Positions 60,175 to 64,000 of a DNA stretch of 64,000 bases are shown here, in pieces. Numbering within the stretch: the stretch's first letter is position 1; each line of letters starts with the position of its first letter. Position numbers and translations under genes: made by a program. This DNA is from Dipteronia dyeriana (lineage: Eukaryota; Streptophyta; Magnoliopsida; Sapindales; Sapindaceae), in assembly GCA_032871835.1 (NCBI GenBank), contig CM065301.1, positions 15,827,291 to 15,891,290 on the forward strand, given 5' to 3'. The notes beneath the pieces are model-generated. The model did no database searches, was not told where the DNA came from, and saw nothing but the letters and a program-made list of their open reading frames with translations.

Positions 60175-63100
60175 TTTAGGCGGGCCTAGAGTTACAAAAA
60201 AAATCTCCACAACCATTTTCTCCCAAATGATCCCCATGTCGTCCTCCGACCAATTGAAAGGCCATCGATCCTCCAATATGTATTTGACCAGTCTCAATGT
60301 ATGAGAACCACTGTTACCCCTGCAATTGGACACATTTACACACGTTACAATTCGTTTCAATAAAACAATCTCTAAGCAATATAATGAAATAGAATGTCTT
60401 ACAATGTTTTTATTGGGGGACCGTAGAAGTGGACACCACGCTGACCGTGAATGGCTTATTTTCCTTGGTGAACGGTCGATGACCACCTCGTTGTACAGTG
60501 TAGAACCCCGTGTCATTCAGCATTGACGGTAAAAACCACCTCAATGGGCGAACCTGTTGTTTCCTGATATACACTGAGACATCCTGTCTCCGGGTGTCCA
60601 GTATCCCCAGCTTCCCAAGAATTAGTTATACTGTTACCAGAAGTCAATGTTGGCGCCCAACGTTGCACGATATCAGAATCTGTAAAAGTATTCAGAAGGT
60701 GTTAGGAAATACGAAAAGTTTTTAATTGAAATCATTTACACCGTGTAACACTTACCAAGTCAACCTCATGCCATGGATGGTTTCAACTAGTGGTAGCTCC
60801 ATGGACCGTCTAAAGGTCCTCATCCAACCATCTGGACTGCAAGACATTCCACATCGTCGTGGTCACAGCCCCGTGAGCATCACGAGGCATCATTCTCTCA
60901 CACTGCAACATCATAAGTGATTGTACATACAATCATTTACAGGAAGTTATCAACAATAAAAAACCAAAAAACTATATGCGATAACAATAAGGTATAAATA
61001 CATATATAGAATTGTGTATCCAATGCTACGAGATATACGGGGTGGGTTGTATCCCGTAAGTTTTCCAGCAGGCGGAGGAAATCCTTTCGAGTAGCAACGT
61101 CTTCCCTGCTTTGATCCTCTGGTTGTACACAGTGTGGAAGCCTCGCTGACGTTTCTGAAGAATATGGAGGTACGCATTCATATGCTGATAATATATAAAA
61201 GTAATGAATTGTTAGCAATAAATCATTATTTAAACAAACATTACTTTGAAAATCACATAAGTACGTACCATGTCTTCCAAGTCCATGAAGTTGGACTGCA
61301 TCCGTATGAACCATTTGGCGTCGACTGGTGCCAGCACATCCACATCACGTCTATAAATTTGTTGGATTATATTTATAAAAAATTGATTAAACATAAAAAC
61401 TCAACCAAATTCATAGATGAAGTTGTACTCACAGTTTCCCGCTGATGTTCTTCTTGAAGGCTTTGTATGCCGCTAACTGGTTGGTATCCACCAGTTTGTG
61501 GGGGTCAAATATGTGTTCCGCAGACTGGGGTCGTGTCCTCAACTTCTTTAACCTGTACGGATCTGTGTAAGGGCTCAACAACTGCCACCCTTGCTTCAGT
61601 ATACGCTTTTTGAACGGGATCGATGTGTTGAGTGGTGGTGGTGGAGGTGGGGGGAGCTCACTCGATGTGCTGGATGGTAGAGGGGACCACTGTGGGATCG
61701 ATGTGCTCGATGGTGGAGGGAACTGCTGCTGCTAGATCGATGTGGTGGGTGGTGGAGGTGACCACTGTGGCTGGATCGATGTGGTGAGTGGTGAAGGTGA
61801 CCGTTGCGGCTGGATCAATGTGGTGGCTGGTGGAGGGGACCACTGCGGTTGGATTGATATGCTTGGTGGTGGGGGGATGAGGGATCTCTGGAGCTCAGTC
61901 TCTGTGCTGGGTGGTCGGTGGAGCTGGGCTAGGGTCGACCCAGACAAGACTGCTGGGAGGTCCGACCAGACTGCTGTATGTGTAGCAGGTCTAGTATCAC
62001 TAGTACGAGATTGAGCCTGACTCCTGCACCCCCCTCCCTCCCGGTTGGCCGGTGCTCACTACATCCAACTATCTTGTATGTCCTCCCATATACTCACATG
62101 TCCTGTCTCCGGGACTAAAGTATGGATCAAGAGGTGGTGGACCATCCCTGTGAGTATATGTCGTCGACCCTTAAAGCCCCCGAATCATATCCAGTAAAAC
62201 TCGGTGTTGCTGATGTTGATCATCATCACTCTTCCGGATCATATCTAGCAACTCTCGGTGCTGATGTTGTCGATCCTCCTCACTCTTTCAGAGAGCTTCA
62301 TGCACATCATTCATAGATGTTCCCATGTGGTCTGAAATCATGTCTACATTGTTAGTACAAAACTATCAACATGTCGTGTTAATAAAAAAACAAAACTTTC
62401 ATTTCAACTTACCTGCCCATCATGTTCACTGTCCCTACGGGAATTCCCGATAGATGTAGCAGGTGTGCGAGTGGTAAACCGAATTCGTCGATGCCTTTCT
62501 CGTTGAGGGTCCGACTGATATCCCTCAATGTCACTGGCCCTGAAACCCCCAGCTTCGAGCTTAGATCCCTTGCTGTCACTGTCCCTGTCACTGTCCCTGA
62601 AACCCCCACCCTTTGTCCCACTGTTTCGCCAAAGGTAGTCTGATCAGGGACCCGAGGCAGAATATGAGGTCGGTCCTCCTCTACATACAGACTCCCCCCC
62701 GTTTAGCCTTACATATTACGGTGCCTCTGTCTCAGCTGGTGTGGGCATATGTTTCGTTTTTGCAAACATCTGAAATCTTAGTTAGAACAATGTAAATGTA
62801 TACTTAGTAACTGATATAGAAATTAACGAATTAAATACATACCCTGGCTTTGAAAATCTTGGTCAGCATTTTCCCTCTCGGTTGTTTGCCCAAATTCCAC
62901 TTTAAAATACAAGGAGACAAATCTGTGGCAACCGGAGGGCCAAATCATGGATCACTTCGAAAGCAAATATCTGTATCAAAGAAAAGTACGATAAGAATCC
63001 ATAACATTTAGGACACCAACAGTAAAGTACATGTTGTGATTCATAGTTCTTACCAGTAGGGCGTGAGATAGACCGTAAATGTTGTAGGTCTCCACCGTAT

Positions 63101-63771
63101 GTACGTGAGCACCTTTTTCCTGCTGACGTCTCTCGAACCTATCTCGTCGCCCGTTAAGCGCATGCTTGAATGAGTAAATGGAATGCATGTACACGTGGGC
63201 ACCCTACGGGAACGCATCAAGGTCCTCCACTAGCCGAAACTGCCAAACTAGAATCTTGAATCTCTCATCCACCCTCATCAGTATCCCGTTCATCATATAT
63301 ATGAGGCAGAGCTTCACAGTATCGTACGCCTCCAGAAACTTTCCAAGGGTGAGAATAACCCTCATTTCCTCGAACGAAACCTTATCGGCTCCGCGGAAAG
63401 TACCGTTGATGTATACCATTCTCCACTTTTGCATACACGCTCGATGAGGCAAAATTCCTCCTTCGAAAACCTCACTGACTTATTCCCTAACATGAACTGC
63501 ATCTCATCTGTTGTGCCCGTATGATGCAGCTCCCTCAAAAGCAAATGATGGACAACACCACCTGAAAAATTCATCTCCCGATGCATCGTCAGGAAATGCC
63601 CGAAACACAACGCCAGTCTTCATCAAAAAATTCTACAAGGACCTGGTTCAACGCCTCGTCTATATGGCCAAAGGCGTCAAAATGGTCGTGTCGAGTCAAT
63701 TTGCCCTCGTTCCAGCCTCCTTTTGGAGTTTTAAGTAAATCCCTTAACCCATTTCTAATCTGCAATGTCAC
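60175..63771 (-). pseudogene. DUF1985/ULP1-like gene of E2, broken
   Basis: The minus strand begins near 63771 (IRNGLRDLLKTPKGGW) and holds the DUF1985 blocks GGVVHHLLLRELHHTGTTDE and VRFSKEEFCLI, then PYG-to-AHVYMHSIYSFKHAL near 63205-63150 and VETYNIYGLSHALL. Downstream come the charged repeats (62120-62300), a 48-bp Pro-rich minisatellite (61615-61865), exon remnants of the ULP1 core near 61440-60660 and a last exon ending near 60175. The residue aligned to the catalytic Cys is Ser (GNSGSHTLRL). At the end an altered frame runs past the stop used in E1. Confidence 0.8.
61615..61865 (-). repeat. 48-bp coding minisatellite (Pro-rich) of E2
   Basis: On the minus strand, units that encode about 16 residues of the type TTSIQPQWSPPP recur five to six times with point changes, each containing a GATCGATG(T/C) word on the + strand. 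E1 has a shorter, more degraded version at 13625-13835. Confidence 0.85.
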
Positions 63772-63789
63772 AGAACTAATACATCATTA

Positions 63790-64000
63790 AACTGAAAAAA
63801 GCTTGGATCAAACATGAAAAGTCTCGACCAAGAGTAAAAAAGCTCGGGCATTTACAAAAAAAGTTCGGCCTTTGCAAAAAAAACTCGAAACTTTAATAAA
63901 AAAGTTCGGGCTATTGATAAAAAAGCTCGAACATTTGACAAATAATCTTTGACTTAACCCAACCCTAAATTACCCAAAAAAAAACTCGATTATGATTTAT
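63790..64000 (+). repeat. TCGAGC-T(n) array at the ULP side of E2, truncated
   Basis: Units such as AAAAAAGCTCGGGCATTTAC recur every 19-24 bp up to the window end, upstream of the minus-strand DUF1985 gene. This matches the array in front of the same gene in E1. Confidence 0.85.

Larger units (their letters stand above)
56299..64000. mobile_element. Mutator-like element E2, inverted relative to E1, cut by the window end
   Basis: The left end matches the reverse complement of E1's right end from about 56299 (AAGTGCAAATGATGAGATAT against AGGTGAAATGGTGAGAAATG), through GTCACCG and AATAATCGATT, to the leader splice site ATTGCACAAGAAG|GTAA at 56542/56543. It carries the transposase on + and the DUF1985/ULP1-like gene on -, again convergent. 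The other terminal array begins near 63790 and runs off the window. Confidence 0.8.

Overview
This is plant nuclear DNA, most likely from a eudicot. The evidence is two spliced plant genes with GT-AG introns, AT-rich intergenic DNA, Copia and Ty3/gypsy remnants with plant-type primer sites, many hAT-like and Mutator-like non-autonomous elements, and two Mutator-like elements that carry a DUF1985/ULP1-type gene. I cannot name the species.

Only two genes look functional. Positions 392-8436 (+) hold the 3' two thirds of a BSL2/BSL3-type Kelch-repeat Ser/Thr phosphatase, a brassinosteroid-signalling family. I traced fourteen exons in frame to the stop; the start lies left of the window. Positions 19939-28842 (-) hold a complete nine-exon, 246-codon J-domain gene of the DNAJC8/SPF31 type. 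Reading frame is kept across every junction.

The rest is layered mobile DNA. About 10.5-19.5 kb is Mutator-like element 1 (E1), with a DUF1985/ULP1-like gene (+) and a MuDR-type transposase (-) pointing at each other. About 56.3 kb to the window end is a second copy (E2), in opposite orientation and cut by the window edge. Each studied end carries a dense array of TCGAGC-T(n) units, and in three ends the array sits inside what reads as a 5' leader intron. All four genes are broken.

Between them, in order: a PIF/Harbinger transposase fragment (29.5-29.9 kb); a gypsy LTR with internal-type sequence on both sides (30.1-32.6 kb); a Mutator-like element that appears to hold a captured gene piece (32.9-35.2 kb); hAT-like MITEs (35.3 and 37.8 kb); a 1.1-kb inverted-repeat element (40.0-41.1 kb) inside an older LTR-like remnant; a Copia element with three LTRs (41.9-47.2 kb); two more long-TIR elements (48.1-49.3 and 49.7-50.7 kb); and further hAT-like MITEs (52.3, 53.4, 55.0 kb). 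Several have target-site duplications readable by eye, so the order of nesting can be partly worked out. A 799-bp hAT-like element also sits in a BSL intron, and a 362-bp one splits the E1 transposase.

All coordinates of splice sites and element ends come from reading by eye. No alignment, database or folding program was run. Where an end or duplication is uncertain this is stated.
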